Shown here piece by piece: positions 28,946 through 39,080 of a DNA stretch of 64,000 nucleotides (position 1 is its first letter; each line of letters starts with the position of its first letter). The translations under genes were made by a program, and so were the position numbers. The notes beneath the pieces were generated by a model that was not told the DNA's origin, ran no database searches, and saw nothing but the letters and a program-made list of their open reading frames with translations. Origin of the DNA: Allocoprobacillus halotolerans (lineage in GTDB: Bacteria; Bacillota_I; Bacilli_A; Erysipelotrichales; Coprobacillaceae). The stretch covers positions 2,461,608 through 2,525,607 of the forward strand of contig NZ_CP101620.1 in the NCBI RefSeq assembly GCF_024399475.1, given 5' to 3'.

Positions 28946-29728
28946 TAAATCAAGATGCTCAACAGATAAATTTTGAAAATCAAAAAAGCCTTGAGATGAT
29001 TGAAAGAAAACTTGAGGTTGTCCAGTCGTATAGATTTTAATATTTCCAGCTGTTAATTGCGTATTCTCCATTTGATGATTTTTTAAATATGAAGCCACTT
29101 CATGACATATTGAAGCACTACTTGAAATATAATCAATATCTTTAAGAACATCCTGAATTTGTTTAAGTAAAACAGGATAATGTGTACACCCTAAAATAAT
29201 AGCATCAACTTTCTTTTGATAATCTAATAAATATTGGCGAATTAAATCATGAACACCTGCTTTGTATTCACCAGATTCAATCACTGGAACGAGTTGTGGT
29301 GTTGCAAGTTCATGCACAGTTATATCAGGATTATATTGTAATATCATTTGACGATATTTATGAGATTGAATCGTAGCATTTGTTGCAATCACTAAAACGC
29401 TTTGATGATGACGAGCCAAAAACTCATGAACAGTTGAATGGATGACACCAACTATAGGTATATCTGGATAAGATTGCTGTAATTCTTCTAAAACATTCGC
29501 ACTTGTTGTATTACAAGCCAAAACAATCATCTTTACATTTTGACTTACAAAATAATCACAAATCTTACGAGTGTACTCTAAAAGCTGTGTCTTTGTTTTA
29601 TCGCCATAAGGACAATGTGCATTATCACCAATATAAATCATATTTTCCTGAGGACATTGTTGACGCATATAGTCTAAAACGGTCAATCCTCCTACTCCGG
29701 AATCAAAAACACCTATGGGATTATTCAT
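28943..29728 (-). CDS. murI: Glutamate racemase
   Basis: Interconverts L- and D-glutamate for peptidoglycan. The 261-residue protein shows VFDSGVGGLTVL, YIGDNAHCPYG and the two catalytic cysteines, Cys72 in ACNTTSA and Cys181 in GCTHYPVLL. GAAGGAGAG precedes ATG at 29728, 2 bp after the stop of the M15-like gene, so the two are cotranscribed. Confidence 0.96.
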   Translation of the reverse strand: MNNPIGVFDSGVGGLTVLDYMRQQCPQENMIYIGDNAHCPYGDKTKTQLLEYTRKICDYFVSQNVKMIVLACNTTSANVLEELQQSYPDIPIVGVIHSTVHEFLARHHQSVLVIATNATIQSHKYRQMILQYNPDITVHELATPQLVPVIESGEYKAGVHDLIRQYLLDYQKKVDAIILGCTHYPVLLKQIQDVLKDIDYISSSASICHEVASYLKNHQMENTQLTAGNIKIYTTGQPQVFFQSSQGFFDFQNLSVEHLDL

Positions 29729-29730
29729 AT

Positions 29731-30878
29731 TTACTCTCCTTCATTTTGTAATTGATATTCTTCTAATGTTAACTCAGAATCATGTAAAGATTTTGCTAGA
29801 GATTTTCCTACATACCTATAGATATGAGCATCATAAGCATGATTTGTTATAGAGGCTTTACGCTGTGGATATCTTAAAATAAAACCATATTCATAAGCAT
29901 GTTCTTCTAGCCATTGAGACATCTCAGTATTCGTAAACTGTTGGTAAGGCAATTCAGTCTGTGTCACGACAATAGTTAAACCTAACTGACTTTCATTATA
30001 GCCCACTTCATCTTCAGCCAATGTCTGAGGTGCCTGATAAGCACCGCGCAACAAGAAACCTTTATACTCTTGACTCAAATCATTGTATAGTTTTAAAAGG
30101 GCATTATAAGCATCCTTTTGTAAATACATTGTATAATTAATTCTAGGAATATCTTGCACAAGAAGTAATTCTTTAGGTTCATATTGTCCAATATAGTTTT
30201 GAGCATTAACCAAAGTATCTAATTCATAAGGATTAAAAACAATGTTTACATCAGCCGGTAATGAAACAGTTAATAAATTCATTAACGTCTCTTGATTATA
30301 GGCTTGTGTCAACATTTGCATAATCTGACTGATTTGTTGTAAATCTTGATAACCTCTAGCCTGCAAGTTTAAAATGTATTGTTCACTATCTTGAACAAAG
30401 GAATAATCATGTTCTTGATATAATGTTTTAACAGAAACATAAACATCAATATAATCAAAATTAAAATTCTCTGTATTTAAAAAGCTTCTTCTAAGGCATT
30501 ATGTACTAATATTTTTGCCTGATCATAGGCTTGTTGATGGTAAAGATAGGCTAAGCGTGTGGATAGCGAATTACCAGTTTCTAATATATCCTCAATCTTG
30601 TTATAACGATTTGTTCCTTTTAATAAATTATAATATTGATAATTAACCAATTGAAAATCATCATATTCAATATAATCAATAAATAAATCAAGAGATACTT
30701 GATTATCTATTAAATATTCCTGTTCATCATCACTTAAATATTTTTCAATCAAAGCACGATTATCATTATTTACACCATTAACACGATAGAATTTATCAAA
30801 GTGTAAATTAACAACATAAAAAGAACAACCAAATAAAATAATAATTACAAGAAATAAGTGCCATGTTTTTAATTTCAT
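29731..30878 (-). CDS. M15-type (VanY-like) peptidase fold protein without zinc ligands, frameshifted
   Basis: After adding one base at the 5-A run 30479-30483 the two pieces form a 382-residue protein with an N-terminal membrane anchor (about 5-25) and a C-terminal domain resembling D,D-carboxypeptidases of family M15B (LLRGAYQAP, YNESQLGLTIVV, YGFILRYPQRKASIT, YRYVGKSLAKSL, LTLEEY). The zinc-binding SxHxxGxAxD motif reads NESQLGLTIV and the EPWHYRYVG motif reads DAHIYRYVG, so the canonical His, Asp and His are missing. It probably does not hydrolyse peptides in the usual way. It is translated just before murI. Degeneracy is seen; a binding or scaffold role is inference. Confidence 0.75.
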
Positions 30879-30923
30879 GCCATCACCCTTTCTCGACTAT
30901 TATAATACATATCTTATGATTTT

Positions 30924-30959
30924 TAAAGAAAAGAAATTGATTTCTAATAATCAATTTCT
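30924..30959 (-). terminator. Terminator of gerE
   Basis: GAAATTGATT and AATCAATTTC arms are followed on the minus strand by TTTTCTTT and overlap the gerE stop codon. Confidence 0.65.
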
Positions 30960-31147
30960 TTCATTTTCATCAATTCCAAAACTGCTTGAATACGTGATTC
31001 CACTCCCAACTTTTGAATCACATTTGAAATATGATTGCGTACAGTCTTTTCACTAATATATAATTTTTTAGCTATATCTTTTGTTGTATAAGATTGTATT
31101 AAGAGTGTAAAAATCTCTTTTTCACGTTTTGTTAATAAGGAATGCAT
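30944..31147 (-). CDS. gerE: GerE-type LuxR-family sporulation regulator
   Basis: This is a stand-alone 67-residue LuxR-type DNA-binding domain (LTKREKEIFTLL, then helix-turn-helix TTKDIAKKLYISEKTVRNHI), the size and form of GerE, which modulates sigma-K genes for spore coat in the mother cell. GGAGGG is spaced better for ATG at 31147 than for ATG at 31150. It lies between uvrC and murI, as in Bacillus, and is preceded by a sigma-K-type promoter. Confidence 0.88.
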   Translation of the reverse strand: MHSLLTKREKEIFTLLIQSYTTKDIAKKLYISEKTVRNHISNVIQKLGVESRIQAVLELMKMKEIDY

Positions 31148-31163
31148 CATATCCCTCCCACAT

Positions 31164-31192
31164 TAATATATGAGAGAAGTTTAAGAGCTGTG
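31164..31192 (-). promoter_or_regulatory. Sigma-K-type promoter of gerE
   Basis: CACA (31189-31192), exactly 16 nt, then CATATATTA (31164-31172) on the minus strand match mACm-N16-CATAnnnTA in full. gerE is a sigma-K target in Bacillus. Confidence 0.65.
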
Positions 31193-32955
31193 CTCATTTG
31201 TATGTAAAGATTCAAAAAGTTCTTTAGCTACCTTTTCTGGCAATACTTCCATTAATTGTTCTAAGGTTGCTTCTTTCATACGTTTGACACTTTTAAAATG
31301 ATATAATAATTGTTGCTTACGTTTTGGCCCAATGCCTTCTATATCATCCAAAGTTGAAGCAAATAAAGATTTTGAACGAACGTTTTTATGAAAACTAATC
31401 GCATAACGATGAACTTCATCTTGCATGCGTGTCAATAAGAAAAAGAGTTCACTTTTAGGATGAATGGAAATAGGATGACCTTCTCCATCCAACAACATGG
31501 CTGTTGAGTGTTTATCATCTTTAGCTAAGCCATATACAGGTATATTCATTGCTAAGGACTCGATAACCTCCTTAGCTACATGAATTTGTCCAAGTCCACC
31601 ATCCACAATAATCATGTCAGGAGGTGTAAGATTTTCCATTAAAACACGATAATAACGACGATAAATCACTTCACGCATACTACCATAATCATCAGGACCA
31701 TCAACCGTTTTAATTTTAAATTTACGATAATCTTTTTTGAAGGCACACCATCTTTAAAACAAACCATTCCAGCCACAGCATAAGCACCTTGAATATTAGA
31801 GTTATCAAACAACTCAATAACATATGGTGGATGATCCATATGCAATAATTCTCCTAATTGCTTAATAGCACCTAAAGTCGCAGCCTCATTTTTTTCCATT
31901 AACTGAAATTTCTTTTCTAAAGATTCTTTCGCATTTTCAATAGCCATTTGAACAAGTGAGGCTTTATTACCCTTTTGAGGTTTTAATATTTTACATTCAA
32001 TAATTTGTGAAACCAAATCAATATCCATATCCAAAGGTACAAGTATTTCTTTCGGTAATGTATTATTTTGATAAAATGAAACCATAAATTGTTGTAAGCT
32101 TTCTTGGACTTGTTCTTCAATTGGAATCAAATTCAAATCACGTGATAATAACTTTCCACTACGCATAAAAAACAATTGAATACTTAAATATCCATGATCA
32201 ACATAATAACCCAATATATCACGATCAATCTGATCATTGAATTGAACATGTTGCTTTGCTGTGACATAACGAATATGTGAAATTAAATCACGATATTCTT
32301 TCGCTTGTTCAAAATTTAATTGTTCACTGGCTTGCATCATTTTTTCCGTTAACTCATTGACTTTATCTTTAATATCGCCATTTAAAAGTTTAGTAATTGA
32401 TTTTTTGATATCATTATAAACATTTTCATCAACATCTTGAATGCATGGAGCCAAACATTGACCCAAAGAATAATAAAGACAAGGCTTTTTGGGAATATGA
32501 TTGCATTTACGTAAAGGATACAGACGATTCAGCAATTTATAAGTTTCTCTTGCTGCTGTCGCATCAGGAAATGGTCCAAAATGCTTTGCTTTTCTTTCTT
32601 TTGCATGGCGAACAATTCTTAATCTTGGATGTGTTTCATTTGTCATTTGAATATAGAGATAATATGTATTATCCATAAACATAATATTATATTGTGGAGA
32701 ATAGTCTTTAATTAAATTAATTTCCAATAATAAAGCTTCTTTTTCACTATCTGTCACAATATATTCAAAATCTTCAATTTCACTCACCAATTTTGTTGTT
32801 TTGTAATTATGCGCACCAACAAAATAAGAATGAACACGATTTTTTAATTTTTTTGCTTTTCCAACATAAATCACTTTTCCCTCTTTATTTTTCATAAGAT
32901 AACATCCTGGCGAAGATGGCAATAAAGAGAGTTTATTTTTAATCAAATCATTCAT
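31181..32955 (-). CDS. uvrC: Excinuclease ABC subunit C, frameshifted
   Basis: UvrC makes both incisions in nucleotide excision repair. Blocks in order: GIY-YIG domain (SPGCYLMKNKEGKVIYVGK), UVR helix hairpin (LNFEQAKEYRDLI), RNase H-like endonuclease domain (ELFDNSNIQG and IIVDGGLGQI) and C-terminal helix-hairpin-helix (IEGIGPKRKQQLL). The frame breaks at the 6-T run 31733-31738. Restoring one base gives KKDYRKFKIKTVDGPDDYGS and a 591-residue protein of normal length. It shares one base with the mutS2 stop (TAATG). Probable sequencing error. Confidence 0.95.
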
Positions 32956-35262
32956 TATTCAAAATACACCAATGTTGCACCTAATCCGCCTTCATTAGGT
33001 CCACCATCTCGATAGGACACAACTTGTTTGTTTTTTTCCAAAAGTTTTCTTACGCCTTTACGAAGTACTCCTGTACCCATTCCATGAATAATACGAACAT
33101 GGGGATATCCTAAAACCAAAGCATCATCTAAAAACTTATCAACCATTGCCATGGCTTCTTCATATCTTTTCCCAATAATATTAAGTTCATATGTTCCCGT
33201 TTTAGAAACAGTTGATTTTTTAATTTTTGCTTTCTCAACTTTTTTAATCTTCGTTTTGGGATGTAAATAAAACACTTCATCTTCATGTAATTTAACATTC
33301 AATCCAGATAAAGACACCATAATCGTATGATTCTTTAATATTTCAACAATGTCCCCTTCTCTATTCATTTTGATCACACGAACATGATCACCAACTTGTA
33401 AATGATGTTCCTGTTTATGAACAACTTCCTGCTCAATATATTTTAAATGATCTAAATCATGCTTTGTTTGAAGTAATTCATGTTGTTTCATTGTTGATTG
33501 TTTGACTGTGTCTAAAATTTCTTGTACTTGAACTTTTGCTTTTTCAACAATTTCATTTGCTTCATTTTTAGCTTTTTGAAGCATTTGATCTTTTTGATGA
33601 TCTAATTGATGTAACATTTTTTCATATTTTTTTGTAAATGCGTTGCCTCTTCCATCATCTTTTGCATATCTTTTTCTTGTTGTTCTAAAAGTTCTTCTTT
33701 TCCCTGTAGAACTTCCATTAATTTTTCATGTTCACTCATGGATGCATCTTTGATTTGTCTTGCTTTTTGAACAATGTTTTTATCCAAACCTAAAAGTTGT
33801 GCAATTTCAATCGCATAAGATTGTCCAACACTATCTAATTTCAAATGATACGTTGGTTGCATAGCCTCTAAATCAAAAGCCACAGACGCCATTAAAATTT
33901 GGTCATGCTCACTAGCAAATGTCTTTAAGCGACCATAATGTGTTGAAGTCAACACAAAAGAATGTAAATCAATAAATCGTGACAATATCGCCTCTGCTAA
34001 ACTTTCTCCTTCTTGTGGATCTGTTCCTGAACCAATCTCATCTAAAATAACTAAACTTGAAGATGAGGCATGATTAAGGATATCAATAATTTTCATCATA
34101 TGACTAGAGAAAGTAGAAAGAGATTGTTCAATCGATTGTTCATCACCTAAATCTACATAAATTTGATCAAACAAAGGAATGGTCGCTTCACGAGCCGGTA
34201 CTGGCAAACCACATAATGCCATAAAAGAAAGCAGTCCAGCTGTTTTTAAAGTCACAGTTTTCCCACCTGTATTACTTCCCGTAATTAATAAAACACGATG
34301 TTTATTTAAAATTATATCATTTGCAACAACCTTTTCTTGATCAATACAAGGATGTCTGGCTTCTAAAAGAACAAGCTGACTTCCATTTTTTTGAACAACT
34401 GGACTAACACAATGATATAGAACACCAAACTGCGCTTTTGCAAAAATAAAATCCAATTCCGTTAATAATTCTAAATTAAAATGAAAATGATAGTAATGAT
34501 TTTTAACAAGTTGTGAAAGCTGATATAAAATACGTTCTATTTCTTCTTTTTCCTGCGATTCAAATAAACTGATTTGATTATTCATTCCAACTACTTCAGC
34601 TGGTTCAATATAAATCGTCTGCCCTGTTGCACTTTGAGCATGAATGAGACCTTGAATTTGATTTTTATGATGAGATTGCACTGGCAAAACAAGACGATTA
34701 TTACGTGTTGTCATTTGATTAATAGACAAATAATCATGACTTTCTTTTACAAGATGATCCATCTTTGTTCGCATCTGAGCTTGAAGATTTTTAATTTGAC
34801 GACGAATATGGGCTAACTGTGGACTCGCATGATCATTGATATTTCCATCTAAAGCAATACATCTTATGATTTCTTCTAACAAGTAAGGTTGTGGAACTAA
34901 ACCATCACAAAGTTCTTGAAGATAATGTAAAGTCATTTCACTATGATGAAAATAATTTTGAACATGAACAACACATTCAAGATGAGCTTGAATACGCAAT
35001 AATTCCTCTCCTGTTAAAGCACCATCACGATTTGCTTTTTTAAACTCAATGAAATATCACTTAAACCACCCAAGGGAATACGACCTTGACGTTCAATAAA
35101 CTGCATACCTTCTTCAACTTTATTTAAAGCCTCTTGAAGATCATCTTCATCATCAAACATCTCTAATGTTTGGATTTTCTCTTTTCCTAATGACGAAGCA
35201 CAGAAATGAATCAATTGGTCTTGAATGCGATTCATTTCTAATGTTTCATAGATTGTTTTCAT
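32955..35262 (-). CDS. mutS2: Endonuclease MutS2, two frameshifts
   Basis: MutS2 is a MutS-family ATPase with a C-terminal Smr nuclease domain; in Bacillus it acts on stalled or collided ribosomes and in recombination control. Walker A reads GSNTGGKTVTLKT, Walker B LVILDEIGSGTDPQEG, and the Smr part has VRIIHGMGTGVLRKGV. Frames break at the 6-T run 35036-35041 and near 33617-33633. One base at each site restores KKANRDGALTGEELL and KKYEKMLHQLDH, giving about 769 residues, normal length. AAAGGAG precedes ATG at 35262. It is placed after cvpA and before uvrC. Confidence 0.93.
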
Positions 35263-35266
35263 CAAA

Positions 35267-36046
35267 TCACTCCTTTATCTGAGATATAAAATCTTGAATT
35301 TGTTGTTTAGAATATTGTGAATTTTCAAGTAATGCTTGCAATTGTTCTAATTGAGAAGGACTTAATTCAATAGATTGTAAATCATTTTGATTCAAAATAT
35401 TTTCCTCAAATATCTTTAAAGCATCTTCATGATTAATCAACCCCGATTGTAAAGCCTGTAATGTTAATCTTGTGAGCATATCTTGAGAATAACCTTCCAT
35501 ACTTTGATTCTGTTTGAATAGACTTGTCATATCCAGCACCGATTGACTTACATCAGGAATAAAATTCACGATTGTATGTGCAATATATGATTTTTCTATC
35601 ATTTGTCTCCCTTGGTCAAAGAAAGGAATAAACAAAAAAACCAAGACAAGATAGATTGTGAAAAAACCTTCTAAAACATGTATGATTAAACCAAGTATAC
35701 TATCTACAAAAGAAGTCGTTTCAAAGGAATGCATGAATCCTTTTAAAACTGGTTTTACAAATAAGCCAATAATTTTTTTAATAATCATAAGTCCAATAAA
35801 TAATAAAAGTCCAACCAATAAGCGATTAATCATAGAACCAACCATTGATGCAATATAATCCGTCGCATCATAAGGATAAACCATCCATAGCGAAGCTAAT
35901 GGTTCACTTAACCAATATACTAAAAACAAAACCAATAGAAAACTTGCAATATCATAAAGCTGTCCAACAAAGCCTTTTTTATAGCCAATTATCGCAGTTA
36001 TTATTAAAAATACGACACAAATGATATCTATAATTAAAAAATTCAA
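35267..36046 (-). CDS. cvpA: CvpA family membrane protein
   Basis: The 259-residue protein has four N-terminal membrane helices with the CvpA pattern (GYKKGFVGQLYDIASFL) and a soluble Gln-rich C terminus. It is a homologue of the colicin V production protein and of Bacillus YshB, next to mutS2 there as well; function unsettled. The start is TTG at 36046 with a strong AAGGAGGG site. A consensus promoter precedes it, so it heads the cvpA-mutS2-uvrC operon. Confidence 0.88.
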   Translation of the reverse strand: MNFLIIDIICVVFLIITAIIGYKKGFVGQLYDIASFLLVLFLVYWLSEPLASLWMVYPYDATDYIASMVGSMINRLLVGLLLFIGLMIIKKIIGLFVKPVLKGFMHSFETTSFVDSILGLIIHVLEGFFTIYLVLVFLFIPFFDQGRQMIEKSYIAHTIVNFIPDVSQSVLDMTSLFKQNQSMEGYSQDMLTRLTLQALQSGLINHEDALKIFEENILNQNDLQSIELSPSQLEQLQALLENSQYSKQQIQDFISQIKE

Positions 36047-36072
36047 GAAAAACCCTCCTTATAAACGCCGAT

Positions 36073-36101
36073 ATTATAACATTTGAAAAATGTTCTGTCA
36101 A
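36073..36101 (-). promoter_or_regulatory. Consensus sigma-A promoter of cvpA-mutS2-uvrC
   Basis: TTGACA (36096-36101), 17-nt spacer and TATAAT (36073-36078) on the minus strand: a full consensus match. Confidence 0.8.
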
Positions 36102-36142
36102 AATTCACAAAATTATGTTAAAATAATAATGAGGTGATTAAC

Positions 36143-37050
36143 GTGGAGCCAATTATACTAAAAGTTGAAGAAAATACATTGGAAAAAATGAAAAAATATT
36201 ATGATAGTCAAATGGTTCCAGTTGATGACACAGACCTTGTATTTAAAGCCCATGCTATTGGTTGCGAAATTATCGCAAAAGATAATCAAACTGTTGAGTT
36301 TTCAGGTTCTAATGCTTATCAAGAGGCCAAACATTGGTCTAAGAAGATTGCCAAGAAATTAGCCAATATGACAACAGACATAGAAGATGTTTTCCCATAT
36401 CATCATATTGGATGTGCTGAAACCGGCTCAACTGATTATTTAGGTCCAATATGTGTTGTATCTTGCTATGTTCAAGAAAAAGATATAGAACTATTAAAAG
36501 AATTGAATATTGATGATATAACAGCTTTAAGTAATCGTGAAATTATTCAATGTGCTAAACTTATAAAAGATAAACTTGTTTATAGTTTATTAATTTTAGA
36601 TAATTCACATTATAATAAAATGGTTAATGATGGTTTTAATCAGGCTAATATTAAATCTAAACTCTACAATCAGGCAACTGTCAATGTCATGCAAAAAGTG
36701 AAACAAAATGTAAAAGTAAAAGTTATTAATCAATTTGTTTCTCCAAAAACATATTTTAATTATCTGAAAAACGAAGTTATTGTTGTCAAAGACTTAATGT
36801 TTGTCACTGAGGCTGAAAAAAATACATGGCAGTGTTGGCAGCTGAAATTTTATCACGATATGCCTATTTACAATATTTTGCCAATATGACGAAAAGTTTA
36901 AAAATGAATTTGATGCGTGGGACAAGTTCACAAGTTGATGTTGTTGCTGCAAAAATTGCATCAAAATATGGTCAAAACATTTTAACAAAAGTCGTAAAAC
37001 TGAATTTTACAAATACAAAACGAGTCAAAGCCCTATTGAAAGAACAGTAA
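36143..37050 (+). CDS. rnhC: RNase HIII-like protein with altered active site, frameshifted
   Basis: RNase HIII removes RNA from RNA-DNA hybrids. The 302-residue sequence (after adding one A to the 7-A run 36816-36822, which gives KKYMAVLAAEILSRYA) has the N-terminal substrate-binding domain and the catalytic fold. However, the usual GSDEVGTGDYFGP motif reads GCAETGSTDYLGP, so the first catalytic Asp is Ala92, and the IDQF Asp is Asn196 (INQFVSPKTYFNY). GTG at 36143 follows GAGGTGATTAAC; a GTG at 36134 is part of that site. It is divergent from cvpA, as in Bacillus. It may have lost RNase H activity. Confidence 0.85.
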
Positions 37051-37076
37051 GAATGGATTAACCATTCTTTTTTTAT
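37045..37076 (+). terminator. Terminator of rnhC
   Basis: AGAATGG and CCATTCT arms followed by TTTTTTATT directly after the rnhC stop codon. Confidence 0.8.
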
Positions 37077-37100
37077 TATAGACAAAGTCCGTTTAAGATA

Positions 37101-37133
37101 TAAAAAAAGCTATTTACGAAATAGCTTTATCTT
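37101..37133 (-). terminator. Terminator of comEB
   Basis: AAAGCTATTT and AAATAGCTTT arms around CGT are followed by TTTTATA on the minus strand, between the convergent rnhC and comEB. Confidence 0.8.
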
Positions 37134-37135
37134 CT

Positions 37136-37600
37136 CTATTTGATGTCAATATCAAATGGAGACATTTTTTGATAAACGACACCAGCTGCATCAAGCATAC
37201 GTTTAGCAGCACGATCACTTGGTGTATCATTATATTTATCATCTTCATATATAATTTTTTGAATACCACTTTGAATAATGGCTTTCACACATTCATGACA
37301 TGGAAATAATGAGACATAAATACGACATCCTTTTAAATTTTGAATACTGTTTAAAATAGCATTCAATTCGGCATGAACAACATATGGGTATTTTGTATCA
37401 TACATGTCCCCTTCACGACTATCCCAGGGAAATTCAGTATCTTCACATCCCCAAGGTAATCCATTATAACCGACACCAACAATTTTATTTTCTTCATTTA
37501 CAATACATGCTCCAACTTGCGTATTAGGATCTTTAGAACGATAAGCTGATAACTTGGCAATTCCCATAAAATATTGATCCCAGCTAATTACTTTTGGCAT
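37136..37600 (-). CDS. comEB: dCMP/cytidine deaminase family protein (ComEB-like)
   Basis: The 154-residue zinc deaminase has VVHAELNAI (zinc His and catalytic Glu) and FPCHECVKAI (two zinc Cys), and the N-terminal pattern RSKDPNTQVGACIV of deoxycytidylate deaminases. It converts dCMP to dUMP for thymidylate synthesis. GAGGG precedes ATG at 37600. It is 3 bp after the rluD stop. Confidence 0.93.
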   Translation of the reverse strand: MPKVISWDQYFMGIAKLSAYRSKDPNTQVGACIVNEENKIVGVGYNGLPWGCEDTEFPWDSREGDMYDTKYPYVVHAELNAILNSIQNLKGCRIYVSLFPCHECVKAIIQSGIQKIIYEDDKYNDTPSDRAAKRMLDAAGVVYQKMSPFDIDIK

Positions 37601-37603
37601 TTT

Positions 37604-38524
37604 TTAACCCTCCATTTCTTGTCGTAACTGTGTTAATTTTTCTAAAAAATAATCTGGTAATTCACTTTCAAAATACATTTCTTCCTGTGTTCTTGGGTGA
37701 ACAAATCCTAAGATTTTCGCATGAAGATATTGTCCATGTGATGTATCATCACGTCTTAATCCATACTGTGGATCCCCATAAACAGGATGTCCAATATATT
37801 GCATATGCACACGAATTTGATGTGTACGTCCAGTTTCTAGACGACATTCTACTAGACTCATATTCTTAAAACGTTCAATTACCTTAAAATTTGTAATTGC
37901 TTCTTTAGCATTTTTATCCGTACATGTCATTTTTTGACGGTCACGTGGATCTCTTCCAATGGGTGCTTCAATGCGTCCATATTCATGAGGAATTAAACCA
38001 TGTACTAAAGCCAGATAACGTCTGATAACTGTATGTTCCTGCAATTGTTCACTTAAACTTTGGTGTGCTAAATCATTTTTAGCAACCATTAATAAACCAC
38101 TGGTTTCCTTATCAATACGATGAACGATACCTGGACGCATCACTCCATTGATACCAGATAAATCTTGACAATGATATAATAAGGCATTAACCAATGTTCC
38201 TGAATAAATACCTGCTGAAGGATGAACAATCATCCCACTTGGCTTATTGACCACAATAACATCGCCATCTTCATAAACGATATCTAAAGGAATATCTTCA
38301 GGTAAAATATCAGTATTTTCAGGCTCTGGTATAAAAACTTCACACACATCTTCTGTTTCAACTTTATAACTAGATTTAATCTTTTGTCCATTGACTTGAA
38401 CATGTTCTTGGCGAATCAACTGCTGAATTTGTGTCCTAGACATATTGTCTAAATAAATCATTAATAACTTATCAATTCTTTGACCATGTTCATTTTCATT
38501 TACTGTGATTTTGACAGTTTCCAT
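37604..38524 (-). CDS. rluD: RluA/RluD family 23S rRNA pseudouridine synthase (YlyB-like)
   Basis: The 306-residue enzyme has an N-terminal S4 RNA-binding domain (about 13-75) and the pseudouridine synthase core with catalytic Asp in VHRIDKETSGLLM. The target is probably 23S rRNA; exact positions cannot be read from sequence. GAGGAG precedes ATG at 38524, within the end of lspA (25-bp overlap). The lspA-rluD(ylyB) order is conserved in Firmicutes. Confidence 0.93.
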   Translation of the reverse strand: METVKITVNENEHGQRIDKLLMIYLDNMSRTQIQQLIRQEHVQVNGQKIKSSYKVETEDVCEVFIPEPENTDILPEDIPLDIVYEDGDVIVVNKPSGMIVHPSAGIYSGTLVNALLYHCQDLSGINGVMRPGIVHRIDKETSGLLMVAKNDLAHQSLSEQLQEHTVIRRYLALVHGLIPHEYGRIEAPIGRDPRDRQKMTCTDKNAKEAITNFKVIERFKNMSLVECRLETGRTHQIRVHMQYIGHPVYGDPQYGLRRDDTSHGQYLHAKILGFVHPRTQEEMYFESELPDYFLEKLTQLRQEMEG

Positions 38525-39006
38525 GCTTTATACTCCTCTATACTTATTTCTAAAATAATCAAAGCCATACCAATGGTAATAGCCATATCTGCAACATTGA
38601 AAACAGGAAAATTATATCCAAAAATAATAAAATCAATAAAATCTCTTACATAACCAAAAACAACACGATCAATTAAGTTTCCAATCAGTCCACCAAAAAC
38701 CAAAATCAAACCAAAACGTGTTAATTTTTGATAAGGTTCACATTTGATAAAATAATAAACAATTCCTACACTTGCCACTAAGGCAACAATAAAAAACAAA
38801 CTCATTTTACCAGATAACATGCCCCATGCAGCTCCAGTATTATGAACATAAGTAAAATAAAAGAAATTATCAATAATGGAATAACTAGCTCCTAATGACA
38901 ATGTATGATTGACAATAATCTTCGTGACTTGATCACCTATCACAATAACTAGAAACGTGATAATGTATAAGATTAAAGCCTGATATGTTAATTTTAATTT
39001 TTTCAT
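38500..39006 (-). CDS. lspA: Lipoprotein signal peptidase (signal peptidase II)
   Basis: LspA cuts signal peptides of prolipoproteins in the membrane, such as the BMP lipoprotein encoded at 16447-17556. The 168-residue protein has four helices, the family motifs VHNTGAAWGML and GNLIDRV, and catalytic aspartates in VRDFIDF and FNVADMAI. It overlaps rluD. Confidence 0.95.
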   Translation of the reverse strand: MKKLKLTYQALILYIITFLVIVIGDQVTKIIVNHTLSLGASYSIIDNFFYFTYVHNTGAAWGMLSGKMSLFFIVALVASVGIVYYFIKCEPYQKLTRFGLILVFGGLIGNLIDRVVFGYVRDFIDFIIFGYNFPVFNVADMAITIGMALIILEISIEEYKAWKLSKSQ

Positions 39007-39053
39007 CCTTTATCACCATCCCTATTATAAGCAAAATTGCAACATAAAGCAAA

Positions 39054-39080
39054 GAAAAAAGCATGGATATGCTTTTTATA
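39054..39080 (-). terminator. Terminator of the first hemolysin III gene
   Basis: AAAAGCAT and ATGCTTTT arms around ATCC, then TTCTTTG, on the minus strand at the end of the gene and before lspA. Confidence 0.65.

Noticed and set aside
29731-30878. Active D-alanyl-D-alanine carboxypeptidase
   Set aside because: The zinc-binding His, Asp and His positions of the M15 motifs are all replaced, so catalytic annotation is not supported.
31164-31192. gerE promoter as part of uvrC readthrough only
   Set aside because: A full sigma-K-type match directly upstream makes separate control more likely, though readthrough cannot be excluded.
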